From RGIG4576 sp964536025 (GTDB lineage Bacteria > Bacteroidota > Bacteroidia > Bacteroidales > Muribaculaceae), in NCBI GenBank assembly GCA_964536025.1, contig CAZHXA010000021.1, positions 1 through 38,310 on the forward strand: DNA of 38,310 nt, read 5' to 3'. A program made the translations under genes and the position numbers. Positions 16,240-25,800 of this stretch are shown in pieces; within the stretch, counting starts at the first letter, position 1; every line of letters starts with the position of its first letter. Below the pieces are notes generated by a model that ran no database searches, was not told the origin of the DNA, and saw only the letters and a program-made list of their open reading frames with translations.

Positions 16240-17529
16240 TTATTTCTTACCGTAAAAAGACAAAAAGTCGGCAACAACAAATGTGCTACCTCCCACAAAT
16301 ATCATATCATCAGGCTTGGCAGCTTCACACGCAGCACAAAACGCTTCTTTTACCGTAGAATAATCATCTCCATCAAGACCTCTTAAAGTTGCCAAAGCCT
16401 TTAATTCTCCTGACGGCAAAGAACGTGGTATTGAAGCATTGGTAAAATAATAAACCGCATATCGAGGAAACATATCAAGTATATGAGTTATATCTTTGTC
16501 TTTAACAAAACCTAAAACAATATGTAAATTACTGTATTTTTCCTTAGATAGTTGACGTACGATATATTGAATACCGCCCACATTATGACCAGTGTCACAT
16601 ATAACTCGCGGATTTTCACTAATTACCATCCAACGTCCCATAAGTCCTGAAAGCTCACAAACATGAGCAAACCCTGCTTGAACTGCTTTATAAGGAATTT
16701 TTATGCCCAAATCAATCAAAGCATCTACTACATTCAACACCGTATTGGCATTTTTAACCTGACATTCGCCGGATAATTCATCTTCTATCACTCCATATTG
16801 CTCAGTTTCAAATATCAACCTATCTTTTTCACGACGATAAGACAATATGTGTTGATTTTCTTCGGCAAAAACAATATGAGAATTTTCTTCAGTTGCTTTT
16901 TGAGCAAAAACTTGTCGCACATCACCTTCGGCTTCTCCTATTACAACGGGAATACCCGATTTAATTATTCCAGCCTTTTCGCCGGCAATTTTCACCAAAG
17001 TATCTCCTAAAAATTGAGTATGATCAAATGATATATTTGTAATCACACTCAAAATAGGAGTTATGATATTAGTACTGTCAAGACGTCCGCCCAAACCCAC
17101 TTCAATAACGGCATAATCCACTTCTGATTTACGAAAATAATCAAATGCCATCATCATTGTTAATTCAAAAAAAGAAGGTGCACCGCTAAAATCTGAATTT
17201 CGATAACGCTCCACAAAATCAACTACATCTTCTTGGGAAATCATTTCACCGTTCACTCTTATTCTTTCCCTGAAATCAATTAAATGAGGAGAGGTGTAAA
17301 GACCAACACGATACCCGCTCTGTTGCAATATCGATGCAATGAGATGTGAAGTTGAACCTTTTCCATTAGTCCCCGCCACATGAATGGTTTTATATGCCGT
17401 ATGAGGGTGATTATAAATGTCATCCAATGCTAAACTCGTACCCAAACCTTCTTTATAAGCATCACCTCCGGTTCGAGAAAACATTGGCATCTGACTATAC
17501 AGATAGTTTAAAGTTTCTTGATAATTCAT
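16240..17529 (-). CDS. folC: Bifunctional dihydrofolate/folylpolyglutamate synthase
   Basis: Adds glutamate to dihydropteroate and to tetrahydrofolates in the cytoplasm. The 429-residue protein shows the Mur-ligase-like layout: the P-loop HVAGTNGKGSTSHLIASIL near 50-68, GLYTSPHLIDFRERIRVNGE near 76-95, the EVGLGGRLDSTNII block near 142-155, the NISFDHTQFLGDT segment near 164-176 and the C-terminal domain with CDTGHNVGGIQ near 311-321. The gene starts 4 nt after the downstream chromate-type transporter gene, so it is transcribed with it. That pairing appears to be positional, not functional. Confidence 0.95.
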   Translation of the reverse strand: MNYQETLNYLYSQMPMFSRTGGDAYKEGLGTSLALDDIYNHPHTAYKTIHVAGTNGKGSTSHLIASILQQSGYRVGLYTSPHLIDFRERIRVNGEMISQEDVVDFVERYRNSDFSGAPSFFELTMMMAFDYFRKSEVDYAVIEVGLGGRLDSTNIITPILSVITNISFDHTQFLGDTLVKIAGEKAGIIKSGIPVVIGEAEGDVRQVFAQKATEENSHIVFAEENQHILSYRREKDRLIFETEQYGVIEDELSGECQVKNANTVLNVVDALIDLGIKIPYKAVQAGFAHVCELSGLMGRWMVISENPRVICDTGHNVGGIQYIVRQLSKEKYSNLHIVLGFVKDKDITHILDMFPRYAVYYFTNASIPRSLPSGELKALATLRGLDGDDYSTVKEAFCAACEAAKPDDMIFVGGSTFVVADFLSFYGKK

Positions 17530-17533
17530 TCTC

Positions 17534-18100
17534 TCAATATATTATATATCCAGCCAAGCCGGCAAGTATTATTACCAATATGGGATGTATTTTTGTAAAA
17601 TAAACCGTACAAAACGAAATCAAGCAAATTATTATACTTGCAACAAGTTCATAACTCGTATTGCCGAAGTTTTCCTTATTCATCAACAACAATGCTGCCG
17701 AAGCTATTAAGCCGACACAAACAGGACGTAATCCAGAAAATATGCTTTTTATCACCGGGCTGTCTTTACGACGATTGATATAATGCCCTGCATAAAGTAC
17801 TAATAAATAAGGTGGTATCACAACTGCCAACGTAGCAAGAATGGAACCTATAACTCCACTCGCCCAACCTAAACCTCCCGAATCGCTTCCCACAACATAA
17901 CCTATATAGGTAGCACTATTTATTCCTATCGGTCCCGGAGTCATCTGAGAGATAGCCACAATATCGGTAAACATGGTATTAGTAATCCAACCTGCACCTA
18001 CTACTTCTCGCTGTATCAACGACAACATGGCATAACCTCCGCCAAATCCAAAAAGCCCTATTTTAAGATAAGCTAATACCAATTTTAAATAAGTATTCAT
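17534..18100 (-). CDS. Chromate transporter-family protein, second half
   Basis: A 188-residue CHR-domain membrane protein with about six spans. The family signature is FGFGGGYAMLSLIQREVV near residues 17-34, followed by SQMTPGPIGINSATYIG near 51-67. It overlaps the preceding CHR gene by 4 nt. In short-chain CHR systems two such single-domain proteins of opposite topology work as a pair. Substrate may be chromate or another anion such as sulfate, and the sequence does not decide. The downstream gene folC starts 4 nt after its stop. Confidence 0.88.
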   Translation of the reverse strand: MNTYLKLVLAYLKIGLFGFGGGYAMLSLIQREVVGAGWITNTMFTDIVAISQMTPGPIGINSATYIGYVVGSDSGGLGWASGVIGSILATLAVVIPPYLLVLYAGHYINRRKDSPVIKSIFSGLRPVCVGLIASAALLLMNKENFGNTSYELVASIIICLISFCTVYFTKIHPILVIILAGLAGYIIY

Positions 18101-18681
18101 TCCTTTCCCTCCTTTCTCGTGGTTTTATAAGAGGAAATTATGTAGCTCAAATAACCTCCCACTCCGCCTAAAATAATAAACACAATAGGATTGGATACAT
18201 AAGGCATACCTGAATATATTAGCAAAGCTGTAACCACCGGTATGATTATCGTTTTTTTGTCAATTTTTGCTGCTTTTGCAGTAGTTATAACAGGTGCTAT
18301 GATTAGAGCCACCACTGCAGGACGTATTCCCTTAAATATCGCATTCAGTGTAGAATCATTTTTTATCGCATCAGGTGTAAGGAATATTGCAATGGCAAGT
18401 ATCATTAAAAAAGAAGGTAAGATAGTTCCCAATGCGGCACAAGCACTACCCTTAACCCCCTTGAGACGATCGCCTATCACAACTGCTATATTCACAGCTA
18501 ATATACCCGGCATTGCTTGTGCAATTGCAAGCAAATCAAGAAAATCTTCTCTGTTTATCCAATGATTTTTATCAACCACCTCTTTTTCAATAATGGAAAT
18601 CATTGCCCAACCTCCACCAAAGGTAAAAGCACCTATCTTTAAAAAAGATAAAAATAGCTTTATATACAATTTATCCTTCAT
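18097..18681 (-). CDS. Chromate transporter-family protein, first half
   Basis: A CHR-domain membrane protein of about 194 aa with FTFGGGWAMISIIEKEVV near residues 17-34 and AQAMPGILAVNIAVVIGDRL near 52-71. ATG 18681 is chosen: it follows a purine-rich AAGAAGAAAG, while the longer frame would begin at a TTG (18702) inside the -7 promoter element. Its stop overlaps the start of the second CHR gene by 4 nt, as usual for heterodimeric short-chain chromate transporters. It is the first gene of a three-gene transcript ending with folC. Confidence 0.88.
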   Translation of the reverse strand: MKDKLYIKLFLSFLKIGAFTFGGGWAMISIIEKEVVDKNHWINREDFLDLLAIAQAMPGILAVNIAVVIGDRLKGVKGSACAALGTILPSFLMILAIAIFLTPDAIKNDSTLNAIFKGIRPAVVALIIAPVITTAKAAKIDKKTIIIPVVTALLIYSGMPYVSNPIVFIILGGVGGYLSYIISSYKTTRKEGKE

Positions 18682-18699
18682 TCTTTCTTCTTTGATATG

Positions 18700-18707
18700 C
18701 AAATTTA
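18700..18707 (-). promoter_or_regulatory. Putative -7 element of the chr-folC operon
   Basis: On the minus strand this reads TAAATTTG, an exact TAnnTTTG match, 18 nt before ATG 18681. It argues against the longer TTG start at 18702. No well-spaced -33 TTG is seen. Confidence 0.5.
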
Positions 18708-18820
18708 CACATTTATTTCCAACAACTATAACATTACATCCATACAGCTTGTTTTATGCCCTATAATATACTTACAACTTTTTAAACCTCATCAATCTTA
18801 ATATTGTTATTAGTTAAATA

Positions 18821-18854
18821 ATAGACCATTTATCTTATAATAGATTTTGTCTAT
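18821..18854. promoter_or_regulatory. Nested dyad upstream of the desulfoferrodoxin promoter
   Basis: ATAGAC (18821-18826) pairs with GTCTAT (18849-18854), and inside it ATCT (18832-18835) pairs with AGAT (18842-18845) around TATAAT. It ends 20 nt before the -33 element of the dfx promoter, a place where an activator or redox regulator could bind. No known consensus is matched. Confidence 0.35.
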
Positions 18855-18874
18855 AGTTCAATAGAAATTATCTG

Positions 18875-18905
18875 TTTGACAAGAAGTAAATATGAACTAT
18901 ATTTG
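18875..18905 (+). promoter_or_regulatory. Promoter of the desulfoferrodoxin gene
   Basis: TTTG (18875-18878), 19 nt, then TATATTTG (18898-18905): an ideal match to the Bacteroidota promoter pattern. The start codon lies 47 nt downstream. Confidence 0.8.
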
Positions 18906-18952
18906 CTATCACAGAACAAAAACTAAGCAATAACATTAAAAAACACAAAACT

Positions 18953-19327
18953 ATGGCAACAAAATTTTTCAAATGTAAACACTGCGGTAATGTAATCGTT
19001 AAAAGTGTAAATTCAGGCGTTCCTGTTGTATGTTGTGGCGAAAAAATGGAAGAATTGGTAGCTAACACGGTAGATGCAAGTGCTGAAAAACATGTACCCG
19101 TAACAAGCAAAGTTGATGATTGTTTCTTGAAAGTTGAAGTAGGAAGTGTAGCACACCCCATGACACCAGAACATCACATTGCTTTCATATACTTGGAAAC
19201 TGAAAACGGTGGTACAATAATGAATCCAAAAGACAAACCTGAAGCAAAATTTTGTATTTGTGCCGATAAACCTGTGGCAGTATATGAATACTGCAATCTT
19301 CACGGATTATGGAAAACCGAACTTTAA
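18953..19327 (+). CDS. dfx: Desulfoferrodoxin (superoxide reductase, two-iron type)
   Basis: Reduces superoxide to hydrogen peroxide without making oxygen, a defence of anaerobes during air exposure. The 124-residue protein has both domains. The N-terminal rubredoxin-like iron site uses C8, C11, C27 and C28 (CKHCG and VCCGE). The catalytic iron site has EKHVP (H47), H68 in AHPM, H74 or H75 in PEHH, then C114 and H117 in YCNLHGLW. The EK before H47 is the conserved catalytic pair. It is a single gene with its own promoter and terminator. An upstream dyad may take part in oxygen control. Confidence 0.96.
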   Translation: MATKFFKCKHCGNVIVKSVNSGVPVVCCGEKMEELVANTVDASAEKHVPVTSKVDDCFLKVEVGSVAHPMTPEHHIAFIYLETENGGTIMNPKDKPEAKFCICADKPVAVYEYCNLHGLWKTEL

Positions 19328-19358
19328 AAACAAAGGCAATCAATCCTTTATAAAACAG

Positions 19359-19389
19359 AAAAAGCACCCGATAAAGAGGGTGCTTTTTT
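19359..19389 (+). terminator. Rho-independent terminator after dfx
   Basis: AAAAAGCACCC (19359-19369) pairs with GGGTGCTTTTTT (19378-19389) across an 8-nt loop. The A/T flanks also allow function for the convergent DUF1846 gene. Confidence 0.85.
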
Positions 19390-19408
19390 CGTACTTATAT
19401 CTATTTTC

Positions 19409-20872
19409 TTACGCTTTTTTTACAGGATCACAAGTAAGAACTATTCCCAACTTTCTGAATATCTTATTATCTACTTCACTAAGCATTACAGTAGAGTGAA
19501 CTTGACAACCTTTAAGTTTTGGCAATTGTTCCAATGCTTTACGACAATTTTCATCGCGATTACTTAAAATCGATAATGCAACAAGAACTTCATCGGTATG
19601 AAGACGCGGATTATGTCCATGAAGGTATTCAACCTTAGTCTTCTGAATAGGCGAAATCATTTCTTCGGCTATAAGTTTAACGTCATGAGGAATTCCTGCC
19701 AAATGCTTGGTTGCATTAAGCAACAGTGCCGCACTCGGTCCCAATAAAGGGCTTGTTCGTGAAGTGATTAAAGTTCCATCTTGAAGTTCTATAGCAGCCG
19801 AAGCCACTCCCGATGTATTTTTCCTTTCATGTGCTGCAACTGTAACACGTCGGAAATCGGTAGTAAGTTTAGCCTGCTTCATAATCAATGCTATTTTACT
19901 CACCTCATTCTCATTATTTCCTTTATCGGCAAGATTACACAAAGCATTATAATATCGTCTTATAACCTCTTCTTTTGCCGCATTGCAACACACATCTTCA
20001 TCGCTCATACAAAAACCTATCATATTCACGCCCATATCGGTAGGTGACTTATATGGACTTTCTCCATAAATACTTTCAAACAAAGTATTTAATACCGGGA
20101 ATATTTCAAGATCGCGATTATAAGTTACAGCTACTTCACCATGAGCTTCAAGATGAAGCGGGTCTATCATATTTACATCGTTCAAATCGGCGGTTGCGGC
20201 TTCATAAGCAATATTCACCGGATGTTTCAATGGTAAATTCCACACCGGAAATGTTTCAAACTTTGCATATCCGGCTTTGGCTCCTCGCTTATTTTCATGA
20301 TACAATTGGCTCAAGCACACTGCCATTTTACCACTACCGGGACCGGGAGCAGTAACCACAACAAGAGGACGTGTTGTCTCTACATAATCATTTTTACCAA
20401 ATCCGTCATCGGAATCGATTAAAGCCACATTGTGAGGATATCCATCTATTGTATAATGATAATATACCTTTATACCCAAGCGTTCCAAACGATTACGATA
20501 AGCATCGGCACTCGATTGACCATTATAATGAGTGATAACAACGCTGCTCACATAAAGACCTGTTTTTTCAAACTCTTCACGCAAACGCAACACATCTTCA
20601 TCATAAGTGATTCCCAAATCACCTCTCATCTTGTTTTTTTCAATATCAATGGCACTTATTACCATCAATACTTCGGCACAATCTCTAAGTTGTAATAACA
20701 TCTGCAATTTACTATCGGGCATAAATCCCGGCAATACTCTACTTGCATGATGGTCATCAAACAACTTTCCTCCAAATTCAAGATACAATTTATCTCCAAA
20801 CTGAGCGATACGCTTTTTAATGCGTTCAGATTGTATCTTTAAATACTTCTCGTTATCGAAACCTGTTTTCAT
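19409..20872 (-). CDS. DUF1846 family protein
   Basis: A conserved cytosolic protein of about 487 aa in the DUF1846 family, whose biochemical role is not settled. The N terminus MKTGFDNEKYLKIQSERIK matches the usual start of the family, so ATG 20872 is preferred to the GTG frame at 20911. Internal blocks include KLYLEFGGKLFDDHHASRVL, the glycine-rich VVTAPGPGSGKMAVCLSQLYHE (a nucleotide-binding-like loop), KFETFPVWNLPLKHPVN and the C-terminal HGHNPRLHTDEVLVALSILS. It lies downstream of fhs on the same strand but appears to have its own promoter. The -7 element is so close that the mRNA may be almost leaderless. Confidence 0.88.
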   Translation of the reverse strand: MKTGFDNEKYLKIQSERIKKRIAQFGDKLYLEFGGKLFDDHHASRVLPGFMPDSKLQMLLQLRDCAEVLMVISAIDIEKNKMRGDLGITYDEDVLRLREEFEKTGLYVSSVVITHYNGQSSADAYRNRLERLGIKVYYHYTIDGYPHNVALIDSDDGFGKNDYVETTRPLVVVTAPGPGSGKMAVCLSQLYHENKRGAKAGYAKFETFPVWNLPLKHPVNIAYEAATADLNDVNMIDPLHLEAHGEVAVTYNRDLEIFPVLNTLFESIYGESPYKSPTDMGVNMIGFCMSDEDVCCNAAKEEVIRRYYNALCNLADKGNNENEVSKIALIMKQAKLTTDFRRVTVAAHERKNTSGVASAAIELQDGTLITSRTSPLLGPSAALLLNATKHLAGIPHDVKLIAEEMISPIQKTKVEYLHGHNPRLHTDEVLVALSILSNRDENCRKALEQLPKLKGCQVHSTVMLSEVDNKIFRKLGIVLTCDPVKKA

Positions 20873-20880
20873 ATGGGACA

Positions 20881-20888
20881 CAAAGATA
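20881..20888 (-). promoter_or_regulatory. -7 element of the DUF1846 gene
   Basis: Reads TATCTTTG on the minus strand and ends only 8 nt before ATG 20872, so transcription would begin within a few bases of the start codon. A CAAA (TTTG on the minus strand) at 20911-20914 is 22 nt upstream. Confidence 0.5.
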
Positions 20889-20911
20889 ATTTTTTTCTTT
20901 CCAAACGCCAC

Positions 20912-20939
20912 AAAAAAAGAGTAAAAAAACTCATTTTTT
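20912..20939 (-). terminator. Putative fhs terminator
   Basis: On the minus strand an A-rich stretch, GAGT, six T, ACTC and a run of seven T form a short 4-bp hairpin extended by A-T pairs. It lies between fhs and the DUF1846 gene and partly overlaps the upstream promoter region of the latter. Confidence 0.45.
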
Positions 20940-20964
20940 ATGGTGAAATTATTTCAAATTTCAA

Positions 20965-22632
20965 TTAAGACAATCCGTCTATTTCACCATTTACGACATC
21001 AATACGCAATGCCTGAGGCGATTTTGGCAGACCCGGCATTCTCATTATTTCTCCGGCTATGACAACAAGCATTTCTGCTCCGGCATTGATTACAATATCT
21101 TGCACATGAATATTAAAGCCTTTAGGTGCTCCATATAATTTAGCATCGGTTGAAAAAGAATATTGCGTTTTAGCTATACAAATAGGGAAATTAGAGTAAC
21201 CCAAGTCTTCTATCATCTTAATCTTTTTACGTGCTGTTGCACTATAAGAAACGGTATCGGCACCATATATTTTGCTTGCCACACTTAATACTTTCGTTTC
21301 TACACTGTCCTCATCACAATAAACAGTTTTTACTGGTTCCGAAGGCTTTTGAGCTATAGTTTTCACTACAAGTTCTGCCAATTCCACGGCTCCGCTACCA
21401 CCTTCAACAAAAGCATTATTTACGGCAAATCCTACTTCCAATTCACTACAATGCTGACGCAAAAATGCAATTTCATCTTCCGAGTCATCTCCATAACGAT
21501 TGAAAGCAACAACCACCGACTGTCCAAATAATTTAAGATTTTCTATGTGTTTGTCCATATTGACAACACCTCTTTTCAATGCGTCAAGATTTGGTTCTCC
21601 TACTACATCTTGCGACACGCCTCCATGCATTTTTAATGCTCGTGCAGTCACTACAAGTACGGTAAGTTTTGGATTTAGTCCTGATTTTCTACACTTTATA
21701 TCATAGAATTTCTCAGCTCCCAAATCGGCACCGAAACCGGCTTCAGTTATAACATAATCACCAAATGACATTGCCATCTTGGTAGCAATAATCGAATTAC
21801 AGCCATGTGCAATATTGGCAAACGGACCACCATGCACAAAAGCAGCAGTGTTTTCGGTAGTTTGAACGAGGTTTGGAGAAAGTGCATCTTTCAACAAAAC
21901 AGTTATAGCTCCTGCAACGCCTAAATCTTTTACCGTAAACGGTTTATTATCAAAAGTAAAGCCTAATAATATATTTTCAATGCGACGACGCAAATCACCT
22001 TCATCTTTTGACAAGCACAAAATCGCCATAATCTCCGATGCCGGAGTAATGTCAAATCCAGCTTCTTGAGTTACACCATTCGTTTTAGGACCCAATCCTG
22101 TAACTATATAACGTAATGAACGGTCATTTACATCCAGAACTCTTCTCCACAAGACTTCTTTCAAGCCAAATCCATTATCACGATTTTGATAAATATAATT
22201 ATCCAACAAAGCAGAAATCATATTATTTGCCGAAGTAATAGCATGGAAATCACCGGTAAAATGAAGATTGATTTTATCCATAGGTAATACTTGAGCATAA
22301 CCACCTCCGGCAGCTCCTCCTTTCATTCCAAAACACGGTCCTAAAGACGGCTCACGCAAAGCCAAAACAGCTTTTTCTCCTATTCTATTCAATCCCAAAG
22401 CCAATCCTATTGATACTGTGGTCTTTCCTATTCCGGCCTTTGTAGGTGTTATTGCAGTAACAAGAATAAGATTACTTTTCTTTACCTTTTCTTCATCAAT
22501 GTATTTTTCATCGACTTTTGCCATAAACGGACCATATGGATAAAGATTTTCTTCTTTCAATCCTATACTTTCGGCAACTTTACCTATACGTTCAAGTTTT
22601 ATACTGCGTGCAATTTCTATATCCGATTTCAT
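20965..22632 (-). CDS. fhs: Formate--tetrahydrofolate ligase
   Basis: ATP-dependent synthesis of 10-formyl-tetrahydrofolate from formate, feeding purine and formyl-methionine synthesis. The 555-residue length is standard. The P-loop TPTKAGIGKTTVSIGLALGLNRIG is near residues 63-86, LREPSLGPCFGMKGGAAGGGYAQVLPM near 92-118, the LHFTGDFHAI block near 124-133, and the C-terminal GEIMRMPGLPKSPQA near 525-540. The start ATG 22632 gives MKSDIEIARS, the normal N terminus. The promoter mirrors that of tamB on the other strand. A small TTGCC/GGCAA hairpin (22684-22697) would sit near the 5' end of the transcript. Confidence 0.97.
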   Translation of the reverse strand: MKSDIEIARSIKLERIGKVAESIGLKEENLYPYGPFMAKVDEKYIDEEKVKKSNLILVTAITPTKAGIGKTTVSIGLALGLNRIGEKAVLALREPSLGPCFGMKGGAAGGGYAQVLPMDKINLHFTGDFHAITSANNMISALLDNYIYQNRDNGFGLKEVLWRRVLDVNDRSLRYIVTGLGPKTNGVTQEAGFDITPASEIMAILCLSKDEGDLRRRIENILLGFTFDNKPFTVKDLGVAGAITVLLKDALSPNLVQTTENTAAFVHGGPFANIAHGCNSIIATKMAMSFGDYVITEAGFGADLGAEKFYDIKCRKSGLNPKLTVLVVTARALKMHGGVSQDVVGEPNLDALKRGVVNMDKHIENLKLFGQSVVVAFNRYGDDSEDEIAFLRQHCSELEVGFAVNNAFVEGGSGAVELAELVVKTIAQKPSEPVKTVYCDEDSVETKVLSVASKIYGADTVSYSATARKKIKMIEDLGYSNFPICIAKTQYSFSTDAKLYGAPKGFNIHVQDIVINAGAEMLVVIAGEIMRMPGLPKSPQALRIDVVNGEIDGLS

Positions 22633-22704
22633 GTTTATTATTACAGTTCTTTACAATGATATTAAGTTATAGTTAAATTCTTTTTGCCAAAAGGCAATAA
22701 AATG

Positions 22705-22816
22705 CAAAGTTAAACATTATTCCCCGAAATACTAATATCATATACACATTTTACACTATATACAAAATCAAAATACAAATATTTATTGGGGATTTGGTTC
22801 TTAATGTTTAACTTTG
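22705..22816. promoter_or_regulatory. Mirror-image divergent promoters of fhs and tamB
   Basis: Two exact 15-nt inverted copies lie at 22705-22719 and 22802-22816. Each contains a -7 element (TAACTTTG) pointing outward: at 22705-22712 for fhs on the minus strand and at 22809-22816 for tamB on the plus strand. Between them are 82 nt of A/T-rich DNA. For tamB a TTG at 22786-22788 lies 20 nt upstream of the -7 element. Confidence 0.6.
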
Positions 22817-22828
22817 TAGTTGTTATTT

Positions 22829-25800
22829 ATGAAATCGGTTTTATATAACATATACAGAGTTTTAAGGACTGTAATCATTGCCGGGATTGCAGTTTTCGTT
22901 ACATTTTTTGTAACTTTATATTTGTTTCTACTCATTCCGAATGTACAAAATCACATAAAATCCACGGCTGAAGAAGAATTATCCTCTTTTTTAAATACAA
23001 AAGTAAATATTCACAGTATTTCGATAGCTCCATTTAACCAATTGGTTCTAAACAATGTGGTAATATCTGATAAGAAAAATTTGCCTTTATTGTCAGTAGA
23101 AAAACTGGGGGCAGGTGTTAGTCTTTATAATCTTGCCACAAGAGGACGTCTTGTTTTTACCTACGCCGAATTAATAGGATTAGACGGCATTGTATATAAA
23201 GAGACTACTACACACCACACAAACATACAATTTATAATCGATTTATTGTCGCCTAAAGATAAAAATCAAGCTCCTAAAAAATTTGATTTATCTATTTATA
23301 ACATCGTACTAAGGAAAAGCAGTTTAAAATATGATATATTAAATGAGCCACAACCCGTTAATGGCAAATTTAATAAAAATCACATTCAATTAAACGATTT
23401 GCGTGCCGACATTTCTTTACCAAAATTAAAGAACAATGATTTTTTCATAAAAATCAAAAGGCTCTCATTTAATGAAAATAATGGATTCGTGCTTAAAAAC
23501 CTATCAATAAACACTCTGATAAACGACTCATCTATCACAGTTTCCGATTTTAAGGTCGAATTACCGGAAAGCCGTTTCGAAACCGAAGATTTTACTTTTT
23601 CATTCAACAGTTTAAAGACTTTAGGTTCTGAACTCAATGATATAAACATTAACATCAACACTTATGATTCTTATGTAACATTACAAGATTTATCTCCTTT
23701 TGTGCCTGAATTATCCAAATTCAATGAACCTATATACATCAAAACGATTATACAAGGATCAATGAAAGACCTTATCATCCCTGAACTTGTAGCAAAAACA
23801 AAAGATGAATTGTGTCTTGTTTCACTCAATGGTACATTTAAAAATTTAGACAATCGAGATTCTCTTACCGTTGATATTCCCAATTTATACATCAAAGCTC
23901 AAGCAAACGAAGTCAATAGACTAATAGCAAACGTTTCGTCGTTATCAGGTCAAGCAAAAGCAATAATTTCCAATGCAAGAAACATTGTAATAGACGGAGC
24001 CTTATCCGGAACATTAGCCAAAGCGTTATTTCGTGGAAAAGTACACACTTCAAGCGGAAATTTGACCCTTAACGGCACATTTAGCAACAATAAGCACACG
24101 CACCGCATAGGTTTCTATGGCAAAGCTCATTCTTCAAACATAAACATAGGCACTTTACTCGGTAAAAACGAGTTGTTAGGAGAAACCGCATTCAATATGG
24201 AAATAGACGGATTTAAAACCGGTAAATTTGTTAATGCTTATCTAAAAGGTGCAGTAGATTACTTTGACTTTAAAGGATATCGTTATCACGATATTACAGC
24301 CGATTGTACAGTCAACAAATCGGAATTCAACGGTTTGCTATCGGTCAATGACGAAAATATTTCATTGGAATTAAACGGTTCTGCCGTAGAGCAAGGCGAT
24401 AGTTCTCAAATCGACATGAATCTTAACGTGAATAAATTTAATCCGGCTAAAGTAAATCTATTTACAAAATACCCTAACCATAGCCTTTCTTTTAAAGTAA
24501 ACGCCACATCACAAGGTAATAAAATCAATAATTTGAATGGCGACATTAAAATTGAAGATTTAAAATTTGTGGACAACAATGATAACGGCATAAAGTTAGA
24601 CAACTTACACATAAAAGCTAATAATAAGTCTGTCCCCAACAATATAGAGATAACCTCTGAAATATTAAACGGTAAATTAAGCGGACTTTACAATTTTGAT
24701 AACATAGTTCCTTATTTCAAGAACATAATAAGCAATGCTCTACCAGCTTTATTACACGAAACCGATATAAAGTGCGATTCAAATAAATTTTATAACAATT
24801 TTGACTATATTTTAAAAATTGAGAGCAATGATAAAACCAATAACATATTGTCTTTTTTCAAATCTCCGGTTACGCTCCTTTATCCCATTACTATAAGCGG
24901 AGGTTTGAATGAATTAAGTAACTCATTCAATATGAAAATTGACGCTCCTTATCTCGCTCAAAAGAATAAGCTTATTGAGCAAAGTCTCATTACCATAAAT
25001 GTAGACAGCATCAATAATAACATATACTTAAAAGCAAGGACAATAATGCCTACCAAAAAAGGTAAAATGTCATTAAATTTTGCCGGTAATGGAGGAAACA
25101 ATACCATTGCAACCGATTTTGCATGGAAAATAGATAGAAAGGCTGATTTTCATGGAAACGTAAATATGTCGGTAGCTTTAGGTCGAGTGAACGAGACCAA
25201 TTCTTTAATGACTACACTGAAAGTAAACCCCACTACAATGGTCTTCAATGACACCACATGGTACGTTCATGATTCCAAAATAGGATTTTACAACAACACC
25301 CTAAGAGTGGATAATTTCAAAGTTTCTTGTGATAAACAATTTCTATCAATAAACGGCAGAACTTCGCTAAACGAAGATGATATATTGTCCCTTGAACTAA
25401 ACGATATAAATTTGGACTATATCTTTGAAACACTACAAATAAACAATGTAACATTCGGAGGCTCTGCCACAGGAAAAATATTGGCATCGGAAGTAATGAC
25501 AAAAGCCCCAAAATTAAAAACGGAACGATTTTTCGTAAAAAACATGTCTTATAACGAAACTCTACTTGGAGATGCCGATATAAATAGTTTTTGGGATAAC
25601 GAAAAACAGGCAATTGCCATACAAGCAAATATTTCACAACCAAACAAAGGAAAAAGTGTAGTAGATGGAGAAATATTTCCATTAAACGATTCCTTAAGAT
25701 TTGATTTCAATGCCGAAAAATTAAAAGTGGGATTCATGAAACCATTTATGGCTGCATTTACTTCCGATTTAGATGGTTTTGCTTCAGGAAACGCCTGTCT

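Noticed and set aside
18832..18848. PerR box upstream of dfx
   Set aside because: The A/T palindrome differs from the PerR consensus at several positions; only a generic dyad is supported.
22633..22704. Tetrahydrofolate riboswitch before fhs
   Set aside because: The expected leader is only about 70 nt with one 5-bp hairpin, which is too short and lacks the riboswitch junctions.
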